Part shown: piece after piece, positions 21,645-29,712 of the stretch | Layout: each line of letters opens with the position of its first letter | Position numbering within the stretch: the stretch's first letter is position 1 | Origin: Bacillus massiliglaciei | GTDB lineage: Bacteria; Bacillota; Bacilli; Bacillales; DSM-1321 | Assembly: GCF_900098925.1 (NCBI RefSeq) | Contig: NZ_LT622360.1 | Coordinates: 573,136 to 637,135 of the forward strand | DNA: 64,000 nucleotides | Direction of reading: 5' to 3' | Notes under the pieces: generated by a model | Told to the model about the DNA's origin: nothing | Seen by the model: only the letters and a program-made list of their open reading frames with translations | The model's database searches: none | Translations under genes and position numbers: made by a program

Positions 21645-22292
21645 ATGGTTAAAATAGCTCCATCCATTTTGTCAGCGGATTTTGCAAGATTGGGAGAAGA
21701 GGTACTTGATGTTGAAAAAGGCGGTGCCGACTATATTCATATAGATGTGATGGACGGACACTTTGTACCAAACATCACGATAGGTCCGCTGATTGTTAAA
21801 GCGATTCGGCCGATTACGAAGCTGCCGCTCGATGTCCACCTGATGATTGAGAATCCGGACCGCTATATTGAGGTCTTTGCAGAAGCAGGCGCTGATTATA
21901 TTACTGTGCATGCAGAAGCGTGCACCCATCTTCACCGGACCGTTCAATTAATAAAATCTAAGGGGATTAAAGCCGGTGCTGTTCTTAATCCAGCTACACC
22001 GGTATCTGTCCTGCAGCATATTATTGTGGATTTGGATATGGTCCTTTTAATGACGGTTAACCCCGGATTTGGCGGTCAAAAATTTATTCATTCAGTCCTG
22101 CCTAAAATATCTCAATTAAAGAAAATGGCAGAACAATATAATCCTGCTCTTGAAATCGAGGTAGACGGCGGAGTAAACGAAGAAACGGCCAGCCTGTGTA
22201 AAGAACAGGGAGCTACAGTTTTGGTAGCGGGTTCCGCTATATATAATGAAAAAGATCGAAAAACGGCCATCAAAAAATTGCGCGGCCACTAA
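21645..22292 (+). CDS. rpe: Ribulose-phosphate 3-epimerase
   Basis: A 215-residue TIM-barrel enzyme interconverting ribulose 5-phosphate and xylulose 5-phosphate in the pentose phosphate pathway. Conserved blocks are [15 protein letters not shown] at the start, [14 protein letters not shown] with the metal-binding His/Asp, [11 protein letters not shown] near residue 138 and EVDGGVN near 172. The ATG at 21645 is preceded by GAGGT in the rsgA end; a longer frame starting inside rsgA is rejected because the extension is not rpe-like. A terminator follows. Confidence 0.95.
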   Translation: MVKIAPSILSADFARLGEEVLDVEKGGADYIHIDVMDGHFVPNITIGPLIVKAIRPITKLPLDVHLMIENPDRYIEVFAEAGADYITVHAEACTHLHRTVQLIKSKGIKAGAVLNPATPVSVLQHIIVDLDMVLLMTVNPGFGGQKFIHSVLPKISQLKKMAEQYNPALEIEVDGGVNEETASLCKEQGATVLVAGSAIYNEKDRKTAIKKLRGH

Positions 22293-22297
22293 ATTAA

Positions 22298-22336
22298 GAA
22301 ATCCGTTTCCGTCCATTCTGACGGGCGGATTTTTCT
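22298..22336 (+). terminator. Intrinsic terminator after rpe
   Basis: AAATCCG (22299-22305) pairs with CGGATTT (22326-22332), and CCGTC (22309-22313) with GACGG (22320-22324), followed by a T-rich run. It ends only 26 bases before the thiN start. Confidence 0.7.
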
Positions 22337-22362
22337 TATTAAAACAACAGGCGGTGAAACAT

Positions 22363-23016
22363 TTGATCATTGGTATTATGGCAGGGGGGCCACCTGAATT
22401 ATATCCGTCCCTGAATGAGTATAAAAAGAAAGCTGATTTATGGATTGGTGTGGACAGAGGTGTAATTGAATTGGTTAAGTCGGGAATCTCCCCAAAAGCA
22501 GCCTTTGGAGATTTTGATTCTATTACAGACACAGAATTAACAGTTATCACGGAGATGATTGGAGATATTCATATTTATCCCCCTGAAAAAGATGAAACGG
22601 ATTTGGAATTGGCTCTGAATTGGTCGATCGGCCTGAAACCCGAGGAAATTTTTATATTAGGAGCAACGGGCGGGAGAATCGACCATTTCCTGGGAAACCT
22701 TCAGCTTCTTCAGAGAAGGGATATACTTGAGCTAAACCGGCAATTGAAAATATATATCGCAGACCGGCAAAACCTGTATACGATCAAAACGCCAGGAACC
22801 TATACCTTTGAAAAGGAAGAATATTTGCCTTATTTCTCCCTTCTCCCTGTGACCAATATTGTAAAAGGAATCACTTTAAGAGGTTTTAAATATCCGCTTG
22901 AAAAAGCAGATGTGGAAAGAGGCTCTACTCTGACGGTCAGCAATCAACTTATTTCTGATAGGGGGAATGTTTCCTTTTCGGAAGGCATATTAATGGTGAT
23001 AAGAAGCAGTGATTAA
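22363..23016 (+). CDS. thiN: Thiamine pyrophosphokinase
   Basis: A 217-residue enzyme transferring pyrophosphate from ATP to thiamine to make thiamine diphosphate directly. The N-terminal part shows MAGGPPELYPSL, ADLWIGVDRG, AFGDFDSI (the Asp-rich metal site) and KDETDLELAL, all family hallmarks. The start is a TTG at 22363 after GGCGGTGAAAC; the frame is open further upstream but would run through the rpe terminator. ATG 22378 is a possible alternative start. Confidence 0.92.
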   Translation: MIIGIMAGGPPELYPSLNEYKKKADLWIGVDRGVIELVKSGISPKAAFGDFDSITDTELTVITEMIGDIHIYPPEKDETDLELALNWSIGLKPEEIFILGATGGRIDHFLGNLQLLQRRDILELNRQLKIYIADRQNLYTIKTPGTYTFEKEEYLPYFSLLPVTNIVKGITLRGFKYPLEKADVERGSTLTVSNQLISDRGNVSFSEGILMVIRSSD

Positions 23017-23088
23017 CATTCATGCTTTAGCCGAAGAGGACTTATTAATCCTTCATTCGCTATTAAGCTTTACATGACTATGAAGTAA

Positions 23089-23112
23089 ATTCCGCTGACT
23101 TGACCGCGGAAT
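23089..23112 (+). other. Small hairpin just upstream of the spoVM ribosome binding site
   Basis: ATTCCGC (23089-23095) pairs with GCGGAAT (23106-23112) around a 10-base loop. It has no T-run and ends 4 bases before the spoVM Shine-Dalgarno AGAGGAGG. It may be a thiN 3' hairpin or a spoVM leader element. Confidence 0.4.
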
Positions 23113-23130
23113 ATTCAGAGGAGGCGCATG

Positions 23131-23211
23131 ATGAAATTCTATACCATAAAATTGCCGAAGGTTTTGGGCGGCTTGGTAAGAGCTATGCTGGGAGCGTTTA
23201 AAAAAGGATGA
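23131..23211 (+). CDS. spoVM: SpoVM, spore-coat morphogenetic peptide
   Basis: A 26-residue peptide, MKFYTIKLPKVLGGLVRAML then GAFKKG, nearly identical to B. subtilis SpoVM. It is an amphipathic helix that recognises the convex outer forespore membrane and anchors SpoIVA, the base of the spore coat; Pro9, needed for curvature sensing, is present. Shine-Dalgarno AGAGGAGG (23117-23124) is 6 bases before this ATG. An adjacent in-frame ATG at 23128 is closer than ideal. It sits between thiN and rpmB exactly as in B. subtilis and is closed by its own terminator. Expression in the mother cell under sigma-E is known for the family; I see no convincing sigma-E promoter by eye. Confidence 0.96.
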   Translation: MKFYTIKLPKVLGGLVRAMLGAFKKG

Positions 23212-23222
23212 ATCCATAATCC

Positions 23223-23256
23223 ATAACATCCTCATGTCGAGGATGTTATTTTTTTT
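23223..23256 (+). terminator. Intrinsic terminator of spoVM
   Basis: A perfect 11-base stem (23223-23233 with 23239-23249), 5-base loop, followed by eight Ts. Confidence 0.9.
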
Positions 23257-23264
23257 GATTGGCC

Positions 23265-23293
23265 AAAATAAAAAGGCATCCGATAGGGATGCC
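23265..23293 (-). terminator. Intrinsic terminator of rpmB
   Basis: On the minus strand GGCATCC (23293-23287) pairs with GGATGCC (23281-23275), followed by TTTTTATTTT. It lies 10 bases after the rpmB stop. Confidence 0.9.
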
Positions 23294-23302
23294 CTTGAAC
23301 CA

Positions 23303-23491
23303 TTATACGCGCTCTACTTTGCCTGATTTAAGGGCTCTTGCAGAAACATATACGCGTTTCGGTTTACCATCAACTAAAATACGTACTTTTTGAAGGTTAG
23401 CGCCCCATGTACGCTTGTTAGCGTTCATTGCGTGGGAGCGTTTGTTACCAGAACGGGTTTTTCTTCCAGTGATCACACATTGACGTGCCAT
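23303..23491 (-). CDS. rpmB: 50S ribosomal protein L28
   Basis: A 62-residue L28 ([20 protein letters not shown]), same length as in B. subtilis. Only one cysteine (Cys5) is present, so this is the form without a complete zinc ribbon. It is the only minus-strand gene between rqcH and the window end, as in B. subtilis. It has its own promoter and terminator. GGAGGG precedes the ATG. Confidence 0.97.
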   Translation of the reverse strand: MARQCVITGRKTRSGNKRSHAMNANKRTWGANLQKVRILVDGKPKRVYVSARALKSGKVERV

Positions 23492-23564
23492 ATTATATTC
23501 CCTCCTAACTACAGCAAGCTTAAGTTACAATATTAACCTTAAGTCTCATTTAAAATACCTTAAT

Positions 23565-23593
23565 AATTTATCATAGATGCGATGAGAATGCAA
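23565..23593 (-). promoter_or_regulatory. Sigma-A promoter of rpmB
   Basis: On the minus strand TTGCAT (23593-23588) and TAAATT (23570-23565) are separated by 17 bases, about 75 bases upstream of the rpmB ATG. Confidence 0.55.
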
Positions 23594-23625
23594 CACTTCA
23601 GTTAATTACTTTCAAGAAAAAAACC

Positions 23626-23657
23626 TTGACATACCTTCTTGGAAAATGAATTATAAT
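23626..23657 (+). promoter_or_regulatory. Candidate promoter of yloU-fakA, divergent from rpmB
   Basis: A perfect TTGACA (23626-23631) and a perfect TATAAT (23652-23657) lie upstream of yloU, but 20 bases apart instead of 17. Either the spacing weakens the promoter or a shifted hexamer is used. Confidence 0.45.
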
Positions 23658-23744
23658 AAGTACTGCAGGACTATTACTTTTAAAACAGGTTACATTATAG
23701 TAGAATGTGTTTAGTTGAATTGATTTTTTGGGAGGGAAATGAAA

Positions 23745-24107
23745 ATGTCTATTGAATTACATACAAAATATGGACAAATCGATATCTCGAATGATGTGAT
23801 CGCAACTGTAGCTGGCGGTGCAGCCGTCGATTGCTATGGAATTGTCGGAATGGCTTCCAAAAAACAATTGAAGGACGGCATAGCAGAAATACTTCGTCGT
23901 GAGAACTTTTCGAAAGGTGTTATTGTTCGGCAGGAAAATGATGAAGTGCATATTGATATGTTCATCATTGTCAGCTATGGAACGAAGATTTCTGAAGTTG
24001 CCCATAATGTGCAATCAAAGGTGAAATACACACTGGATAAAACGGTCGGGTTGGTTGTTGAATCCGTCAATGTTTTTGTCCAGGGAGTTCGTGTTACGAA
24101 CCCTTAA
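23745..24107 (+). CDS. yloU: Asp23/Gls24 family envelope stress protein YloU
   Basis: A 120-residue Asp23/Gls24-family protein (MSIELHTKYGQIDISNDVI, later IIVSYGTKISEVAHNVQ). Members are membrane-proximal proteins linked to cell-envelope or alkaline stress; the exact job of YloU is unknown. The start at 23745 is chosen because GGGAGGG is 8 bases upstream; an ATG at 23739 lies too close to it. It precedes fakA by 18 bases, an arrangement conserved widely in Firmicutes, which suggests a functional link to fatty acid kinase or the envelope. Confidence 0.92.
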   Translation: MSIELHTKYGQIDISNDVIATVAGGAAVDCYGIVGMASKKQLKDGIAEILRRENFSKGVIVRQENDEVHIDMFIIVSYGTKISEVAHNVQSKVKYTLDKTVGLVVESVNVFVQGVRVTNP

Positions 24108-24125
24108 GTATAGGAGGAAAGTTTA

Positions 24126-25796
24126 GTGTCAATTACAAGTTTAAATGGAAAACGTTTTGCAGAAATGATCATCCAGGGTGCGAACCATCTGGCTTCCAAT
24201 GCCCAAATGGTCGATGCATTGAACGTCTTCCCTGTTCCGGATGGCGATACTGGAACAAATATGAATCTATCCATGACTTCCGGGGCTAAGGAAGTTCAGC
24301 ATAATGTTCAGGAGCATATTGGTAAAGTAGGGATGTCCTTATCAAGGGGACTGCTTATGGGCGCCCGCGGGAATTCAGGTGTGATCCTTTCTCAATTGTT
24401 CCGAGGATTTGCAAAGGCTATAGAGAATAAGTCTGAAATAGACAGCAAAGAATTTTCAGAGGCCTTTGAAGCAGGTGTCCAAACAGCCTATAAAGCGGTC
24501 ATGAAGCCTGTTGAGGGAACGATCCTGACAGTAGCGAAGGACGCTGCAAAGCAGGCCATTCTTTCTGCCAGGAAAAATGATGACTTAGTTCAGGTTATGG
24601 AAGATATAGTGACAGAAGCCAATGCTTCTCTCAAACGGACTCCTGATTTATTGCCTGTCCTCAAAGAAGTGGGAGTGGTTGACAGCGGCGGTCAGGGACT
24701 TGTACTGGTCTATGAAGGCTTCCTTGCGGAACTCAAAGGCGAGGCTCTTCCTGCGCGCTCGAAAAATGCTCCGAGCATGGATGATTTAGTGAACGCGGAA
24801 CATCATATGAATGTTCAAGAACATATTAATACAGAAGATATTAAGTTTGGCTATTGCACAGAATTTATGGTCAGGCTTGAAAAAGATAAGATTGCAGAGA
24901 AACCTTTTGATGAAGATACTTTCCGTAAGGACTTAAGTGAATACGGAGACTCTCTTCTTGTGATTTCCGATGAAGAAATCGTCAAAGTGCATATTCATTC
25001 CGAACAGCCGGGAAACTGTCTGAATTATGGACAGCAATACGGCAGTCTTATTAAATTAAAGATTGATAATATGCGCGAACAGCATTCCGCAATTGTAGGG
25101 GATACGAGTACGCCGCTTGGTCCGATTGCAAAAGAAAGAAGTGAGTACGGGATTGTTTCTGTTGCGATGGGATCAGGTATAAGTGAGCTGTTTGAGAGCA
25201 TAGGCGCTAATGTGGTCATTGAAGGCGGACAGACAATGAATCCAAGTACAGAGGATATTATCAAAGCTGTGAATGATGCCAATGCGGAAAATGTAATCAT
25301 TCTTCCGAATAATAAAAATATCATCATGGCTGCACAGCAGGCAGCGGATGTTCTTGATCAAAACGTGATTGTAATCCCGACAAAAACAGTACCTCAAGGA
25401 ATGGCTGCATTATTAGCTTTTAATCCGGCCAATGATAAAGAGGAAAATGAAAGGTCCATGAAGGATGCACTTCAGTACGTCAAGACCGGTCAGATCACAT
25501 ATGCTGTCCGTGATACGTCAATTGACGGACTGTCTATTGAAAAAGGGGACTTCATGGGACTTGACGAAGGCAAAATCAAAGTCAAGTCTAAACACAAGCT
25601 TGAAGTGGCCAAGGAACTGCTTTCAGGTATGGTTGATGAAGATTCAGAAATTCTGACCATTTTTTATGGTGAAGATGCTGAAGAAAGCGAAGTTGAAGAG
25701 CTGGCCGCTTTCTGTGAAGCACAATTCGAAGAGCTGGAAGTAGAAATACACAACGGCAGGCAGCCGCTGTATTCCTTCATTTTCTCAATTGAATAA
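24126..25796 (+). CDS. fakA: Fatty acid kinase catalytic subunit FakA (YloV, DhaL-type)
   Basis: A 556-residue protein with an N-terminal DhaL/DAK2 kinase domain (about 1-200). It carries the nucleotide/magnesium-binding VPDGDTGTNMNLSM near residue 38 and a GARGNSGVILSQL loop near residue 79. A middle domain and a C-terminal DegV-like region (SVAMGSGISELFESIGAN) complete the FakA layout. FakA phosphorylates fatty acids presented by FakB so that PlsX/PlsY can use them for phospholipids; plsX is encoded 4.5 kb downstream. The start is a GTG after GGAGGAAAG. Two terminators follow. Confidence 0.92.
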   Translation: MSITSLNGKRFAEMIIQGANHLASNAQMVDALNVFPVPDGDTGTNMNLSMTSGAKEVQHNVQEHIGKVGMSLSRGLLMGARGNSGVILSQLFRGFAKAIENKSEIDSKEFSEAFEAGVQTAYKAVMKPVEGTILTVAKDAAKQAILSARKNDDLVQVMEDIVTEANASLKRTPDLLPVLKEVGVVDSGGQGLVLVYEGFLAELKGEALPARSKNAPSMDDLVNAEHHMNVQEHINTEDIKFGYCTEFMVRLEKDKIAEKPFDEDTFRKDLSEYGDSLLVISDEEIVKVHIHSEQPGNCLNYGQQYGSLIKLKIDNMREQHSAIVGDTSTPLGPIAKERSEYGIVSVAMGSGISELFESIGANVVIEGGQTMNPSTEDIIKAVNDANAENVIILPNNKNIIMAAQQAADVLDQNVIVIPTKTVPQGMAALLAFNPANDKEENERSMKDALQYVKTGQITYAVRDTSIDGLSIEKGDFMGLDEGKIKVKSKHKLEVAKELLSGMVDEDSEILTIFYGEDAEESEVEELAAFCEAQFEELEVEIHNGRQPLYSFIFSIE

Positions 25797-25807
25797 TTAG
25801 GATATTT

Positions 25808-25847
25808 CACATGACTGAGGCCGTGCTTCGTCATGTGCTGTCTTTTT
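25808..25847 (+). terminator. Intrinsic terminator after fakA (first of two)
   Basis: CACATGAC (25808-25815) pairs with GTCATGTG (25830-25837), followed by CTGTCTTTTTT. Confidence 0.75.
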
Positions 25848-25877
25848 TAATGGCAGAACACCTGCCTTAATATTGGA

Positions 25878-25916
25878 ATAAACTGCATAGGTCAATAGGC
25901 TATGCAGTTTATTTTT
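25878..25916 (+). terminator. Second hairpin terminator before sdaAB
   Basis: A perfect 13-base stem (25878-25890 with 25900-25912), 9-base loop, then ATTTTT-type sequence. With the first hairpin it separates yloU-fakA from the serine dehydratase genes. Confidence 0.75.
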
Positions 25917-25971
25917 GCGCGGGCCTGATGTGCATTCAACCGGGACTGTATGAATAAAAGGAGTGAAAGGC

Positions 25972-26634
25972 ATGAAATATAAAAGCGTTTTTGATATCAT
26001 CGGTCCTGTCATGATCGGGCCGTCCAGTTCCCATACTGCGGGAGCTGCCAGGATTGGGAGAGTAGCCCGCAATTTATTCGGCAGAGAGCCTGGCTGGATT
26101 GATGTTTCTTTTTACGGTTCTTTCGCGAAGACGTACAAAGGCCATGCTACCGATGTAGCGATCATTGGCGGTATAATGGATTTTGATACCTTTGATGAAA
26201 GAATAAAAGACTCTATAAAGATTGCGAAGGAAAAAAATATTAAGGTTACCTTTAAAGAAGAAGACGCTGTGCCGGAACATCCTAATACAGCAAGGGTCTC
26301 GATAGGAGATGACAGCGGCAGCCTGGAACTGGTCGGCATTTCGATTGGCGGGGGGAAAATTGAAATTACGGAATTGAACGGCTTTAAACTCCGTTTGTCC
26401 GGTCATAATCCCGCGATCCTTGTCGTTCATGATGATAGGTACGGGGCAATTGCCGGTGTATCCAATATTCTCGCTAAGTATCAAATTAATATTGGGCAGA
26501 TGGAAGTGTCCCGAAAAGAAAAGGGGAAAATGGCGTTGATGACTATAGAGGTAGATCATACGATCGAAGATGTTATTTTACAGGAGATTGGCGCTTTGCC
26601 TAATATCACACAAGTTGCAAGAATTGCAGAATAG
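25972..26634 (+). CDS. sdaAB: L-serine dehydratase, beta subunit
   Basis: A 220-residue subunit of the iron-sulfur enzyme that deaminates L-serine to pyruvate and ammonia. MKYKSVFDIIGPVMIGPSSS near the start carries the conserved PSSSHTAG motif, and the C-terminal ACT-like domain starts near residue 148 (AILVVHDDRYGAIAGVSNIL). The ATG at 25972 has AAGGAG 9 bases upstream and gives the B. subtilis N-terminus and length; a GTG three codons earlier is too close to it. It is followed by the alpha subunit. Confidence 0.95.
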   Translation: MKYKSVFDIIGPVMIGPSSSHTAGAARIGRVARNLFGREPGWIDVSFYGSFAKTYKGHATDVAIIGGIMDFDTFDERIKDSIKIAKEKNIKVTFKEEDAVPEHPNTARVSIGDDSGSLELVGISIGGGKIEITELNGFKLRLSGHNPAILVVHDDRYGAIAGVSNILAKYQINIGQMEVSRKEKGKMALMTIEVDHTIEDVILQEIGALPNITQVARIAE

Positions 26635-26677
26635 AAGTTTTTGAGCAATCGGTTTCATATATGGAAGGAGAAGTGCT

Positions 26678-27562
26678 ATGTTCCGAAATGTAGCTGAGCT
26701 GGTAAAACTGGCTCAGGAAAATAACAAAAAAATATCCCATTTGATGATTGAACAGGAAATGCGGGTTACCGGCAGAACAAGAAGTGAAATTATGGATCAG
26801 ATGGGGAATAATCTGGACGTTATGGAACGGGCCGTTGAACGGGGACTGGCTGGGGTGAAATCTTTATCAGGATTAACCGGCGGGGATGCGGTTCTGATGC
26901 AAAAATATATAGAAAGCGGAAATTCGCTTTCAGGGGAACTGCTTTTAGATGCGGTCAGCAAGGCTGTCGCAACGAATGAAGTGAATGCAGCGATGGGCAC
27001 GATCTGTGCAACACCTACTGCCGGCTCTGCAGGTGTAGTGCCTGGAACGTTATTTGCGGTACAAAAAAAGCTGAATCCAACCCGCGAACAAAAGCTGGAG
27101 TTTCTTTTTACAGCTGGGGCTTTCGGTTTTGTAGTAGCCAATAATGCATCGATTTCAGGTGCCGCCGGAGGCTGTCAGGCGGAAGTGGGGTCGGCATCCG
27201 GGATGGCGGCAGCAGCGATTGTTGAAATGGCCGGGGGTACACCTGCCCAAAGTGCTGAAGCCATGGCCATTACACTGAAGAATATGCTTGGGCTTGTTTG
27301 TGATCCTGTGGCTGGACTCGTAGAAGTACCATGTGTAAAACGGAATGCAATGGGAGCAGCAAACGCTATGGTTGCGGCAGACATGGCGCTTGCAGGAATA
27401 ACAAGCAGAATCCCGTGTGATGAAGTGATTGATGCGATGTACAGAATCGGTCAAACGATGCCTTCTGCGCACAGAGAGACAGGTGAGGGAGGTTTGGCGG
27501 CTACACCGACAGGCAGAATGCATGAAGCCAGGATTTTTGGAAAGCCGCAGCAGGCGAGATGA
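26678..27562 (+). CDS. sdaAA: L-serine dehydratase, alpha subunit
   Basis: A 294-residue catalytic subunit. The 4Fe-4S ligand cysteines are visible in GGCQAEVG (near 168) and in GLVCDPVAGLVEVPC (near 208 and 219). GGAAGGAG precedes the ATG. It forms a complex with SdaAB and ends overlapping recG by 4 bases (ATGA), so recG is probably partly cotranscribed with serine catabolism genes, as in B. subtilis. Confidence 0.95.
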   Translation: MFRNVAELVKLAQENNKKISHLMIEQEMRVTGRTRSEIMDQMGNNLDVMERAVERGLAGVKSLSGLTGGDAVLMQKYIESGNSLSGELLLDAVSKAVATNEVNAAMGTICATPTAGSAGVVPGTLFAVQKKLNPTREQKLEFLFTAGAFGFVVANNASISGAAGGCQAEVGSASGMAAAAIVEMAGGTPAQSAEAMAITLKNMLGLVCDPVAGLVEVPCVKRNAMGAANAMVAADMALAGITSRIPCDEVIDAMYRIGQTMPSAHRETGEGGLAATPTGRMHEARIFGKPQQAR

Positions 27563-29604
27563 AAGCTTTGACAGATCCCATTTCCTCTATAAAAGGAATA
27601 GGAGAGGAAACTGCCGCACTCATGCAGGAACTGAAGATCGAGACAGTCCAGGACTTGCTTGAATATCTTCCTTATAGATATGAAGACTACCGTCTGAAGG
27701 ATTTAGAAACAGTTGAACATGAAGAGCGTGTCACTGTAGAAGGTAAGGTGCACAGTCTGCCGGTTGTCAATTATTTTGGGAAAAAGAAATCAAGGCTGAC
27801 AGTGAAGGTTTTGATAGGCCGCTATTTAATTTCTGTGACATTTTTTAATCAGCCTTATCTGAAATCGAAATTGCAGATAAACGAGACGGTAACAGTCACT
27901 GGAAAATGGGACCGGAACCGCCAGACCATCAATGGAACGGAATGCCATGTAGGTGCCTACCAAAGTGAAAATGAGTATGAACCAGTTTATTCGGTGAAAG
28001 CGCCGCTGACTGTTAAAAGGATGCGCCGTTATATCGGCAATGCATTTAACGATTATGGACATTTGATTGAGGAAAATCTTCCGGAGCAATTTCTTTCATT
28101 ATATAAACTTCCTGATCGGGCACCAGCCTTAAGAAGCATGCATTTTCCTGTCTCGGCACAGGATGTTAAGCGGGCAAGACGGAGGTTTGTCTATGAAGAA
28201 TTTCTTTTTTTTCAGCTGAAAATGCAGGCATTAAGAAAAATACAGCGGGAACAATCCAAAGGGATGAGTCAGAAGTATCAACTGAACAAATTGAATGAAT
28301 TGATAAGTTCTCTTCCATTCTCCCTTACTTCGGCGCAAAAAATGGTCGTTAATGAAATCCTGACAGATATGAAGTCACCGTACAGAATGAATCGGCTGCT
28401 TCAGGGAGACGTAGGGTCCGGAAAGACAGTAGTGGCAGCGATTGCCTTATTCGCTTCGTTTTCGGCAGGCTATCAAGGTGCATTAATGGTACCGACCGAA
28501 ATCTTGGCTGAACAGCATGCGGCATCCTTGAAAGAACTGCTAGAACCTGCAGGATTAAAAACAGCTTTATTAACCAGCTCAATTAAAGGAAAGAAAAGGC
28601 GGGAAATTTTAAGTGATCTGAAAGAGGGACGTCTTGATCTCTTAATCGGAACTCATGCGCTGATTCAGGATGATGTAAATTTTAACCAGCTCGGTCTTGT
28701 CATTACGGATGAACAGCATCGTTTCGGAGTTGAGCAGCGCCGTGTTTTAAGGGAAAAAGGGGAGAACCCGGATGTGCTCTTTATGACTGCAACTCCGATA
28801 CCAAGAACTTTGGCAATCAGTGTTTTCGGGGAGATGGATGTTTCTACTATTAATGAATTGCCTGCAGGCAGGAAAACGATTGAAACCTATTGGGCGAAAC
28901 ATCAGATGCTGGAGAGGATTCTTTCGTTTATGGAGAAAGAACTCCAAAAAGGACGGCAGGCTTATGTAATCTGTCCGCTGATCGAAGAATCGGAAAAACT
29001 GGATCTGGAAAATGTTCTGGATGTTCATTCTATGCTCACCCATCATTTTGCGGGCCGCTACCGTGTCGGATTAATGCATGGCCGCCTGCCGGCTGATGAA
29101 AAAGATGAAGTGATGAAACAGTTCAGTGCCAATGAATCTCAGATTCTTGTTTCCACCACAGTAGTCGAGGTTGGGGTGAATGTCCCGAACGCTACGGTAA
29201 TGGTTATCTATGACGCTGAACGTTTCGGCCTTGCTCAGCTGCACCAGTTGAGAGGGCGTGTGGGCAGGGGGAGCGAACAGTCCTACTGTATCCTCCTTGC
29301 TGATCCCAAAACTGAAAATGGCAAGGAAAGAATGAAGATTATGACAGAGACGAATGACGGATTCGTTGTGTCTGAAAAAGACTTGGAACTTCGCGGACCA
29401 GGAGATTTCTTTGGAAGAAAGCAAAGCGGAATGCCGGAATTTAAGGTGGCGGATATGGTTCATGATTATCGTGCACTTGAGGTAGCGCGAGATGATGCTG
29501 CCAAGCTGATTGCTTCAGAGAGTTTTTGGAAGGATGAGGAGTACAGACCTTTGCGAAACTATTTGGAAAGAACCGGCGTCTTCTCAGGAGAAAAATTGGA
29601 TTGA
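27559..29604 (+). CDS. recG: ATP-dependent DNA helicase RecG
   Basis: A 681-residue SF2 branch-migrating helicase that remodels stalled forks and Holliday junctions. The N-terminal wedge/OB domain (about 1-240) is followed by the helicase core with GDVGSGKTVVA near residue 289, DEQHRFG near 390, ATPIPRT and the motif VI region QLRGRVGRGSEQSYC near residue 566. The C-terminal SEKDLELRGPGDFFG segment is typical of RecG. Confidence 0.96.
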   Translation: MKALTDPISSIKGIGEETAALMQELKIETVQDLLEYLPYRYEDYRLKDLETVEHEERVTVEGKVHSLPVVNYFGKKKSRLTVKVLIGRYLISVTFFNQPYLKSKLQINETVTVTGKWDRNRQTINGTECHVGAYQSENEYEPVYSVKAPLTVKRMRRYIGNAFNDYGHLIEENLPEQFLSLYKLPDRAPALRSMHFPVSAQDVKRARRRFVYEEFLFFQLKMQALRKIQREQSKGMSQKYQLNKLNELISSLPFSLTSAQKMVVNEILTDMKSPYRMNRLLQGDVGSGKTVVAAIALFASFSAGYQGALMVPTEILAEQHAASLKELLEPAGLKTALLTSSIKGKKRREILSDLKEGRLDLLIGTHALIQDDVNFNQLGLVITDEQHRFGVEQRRVLREKGENPDVLFMTATPIPRTLAISVFGEMDVSTINELPAGRKTIETYWAKHQMLERILSFMEKELQKGRQAYVICPLIEESEKLDLENVLDVHSMLTHHFAGRYRVGLMHGRLPADEKDEVMKQFSANESQILVSTTVVEVGVNVPNATVMVIYDAERFGLAQLHQLRGRVGRGSEQSYCILLADPKTENGKERMKIMTETNDGFVVSEKDLELRGPGDFFGRKQSGMPEFKVADMVHDYRALEVARDDAAKLIASESFWKDEEYRPLRNYLERTGVFSGEKLD

Positions 29605-29614
29605 ACCATAAATG

Positions 29615-29660
29615 GCAGATTGCGAGAAATAGACAATGTCTTGCAATCTGCTTTTTGTTT
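29615..29660 (+). terminator. Intrinsic terminator of recG, overlapping the fapR promoter
   Basis: GCAGATTGC (29615-29623) pairs with GCAATCTGC (29643-29651) across a 19-base loop and is followed by TTTTTGTTT. The 3' arm contains the -35 box (29641-29646) of the fapR promoter. Confidence 0.75.
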
Positions 29661-29669
29661 CTATATACT
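29641..29669 (+). promoter_or_regulatory. Sigma-A promoter of the fapR-plsX-fabD-fabG operon
   Basis: TTGCAA (29641-29646), exactly 17 bases, then TATACT (29664-29669). The FapR operator begins just downstream, so repressor binding would cover the transcription start. Confidence 0.85.
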
Positions 29670-29672
29670 ACT

Positions 29673-29690
29673 ATTAGTACCTAGTCATAA
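29673..29690 (+). promoter_or_regulatory. FapR operator
   Basis: ATTAGTACCTAGTCATAA matches, apart from minor changes at the 3' end, the FapR-binding sequence known from the B. subtilis fapR promoter (ATTAGTACCTAGTCTTAA). It lies 3 bases downstream of the -10 box and 22 bases upstream of the fapR start, indicating autoregulation relieved by malonyl-CoA. Confidence 0.88.
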
Positions 29691-29712
29691 AACTGTGGAT
29701 GGTGACCTTCAA

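Noticed and set aside
22246-22362. An N-terminal extension of thiN from ATG 22246
   Set aside because: It would start inside rpe and translate through the rpe terminator; TTG 22363 gives the family length.
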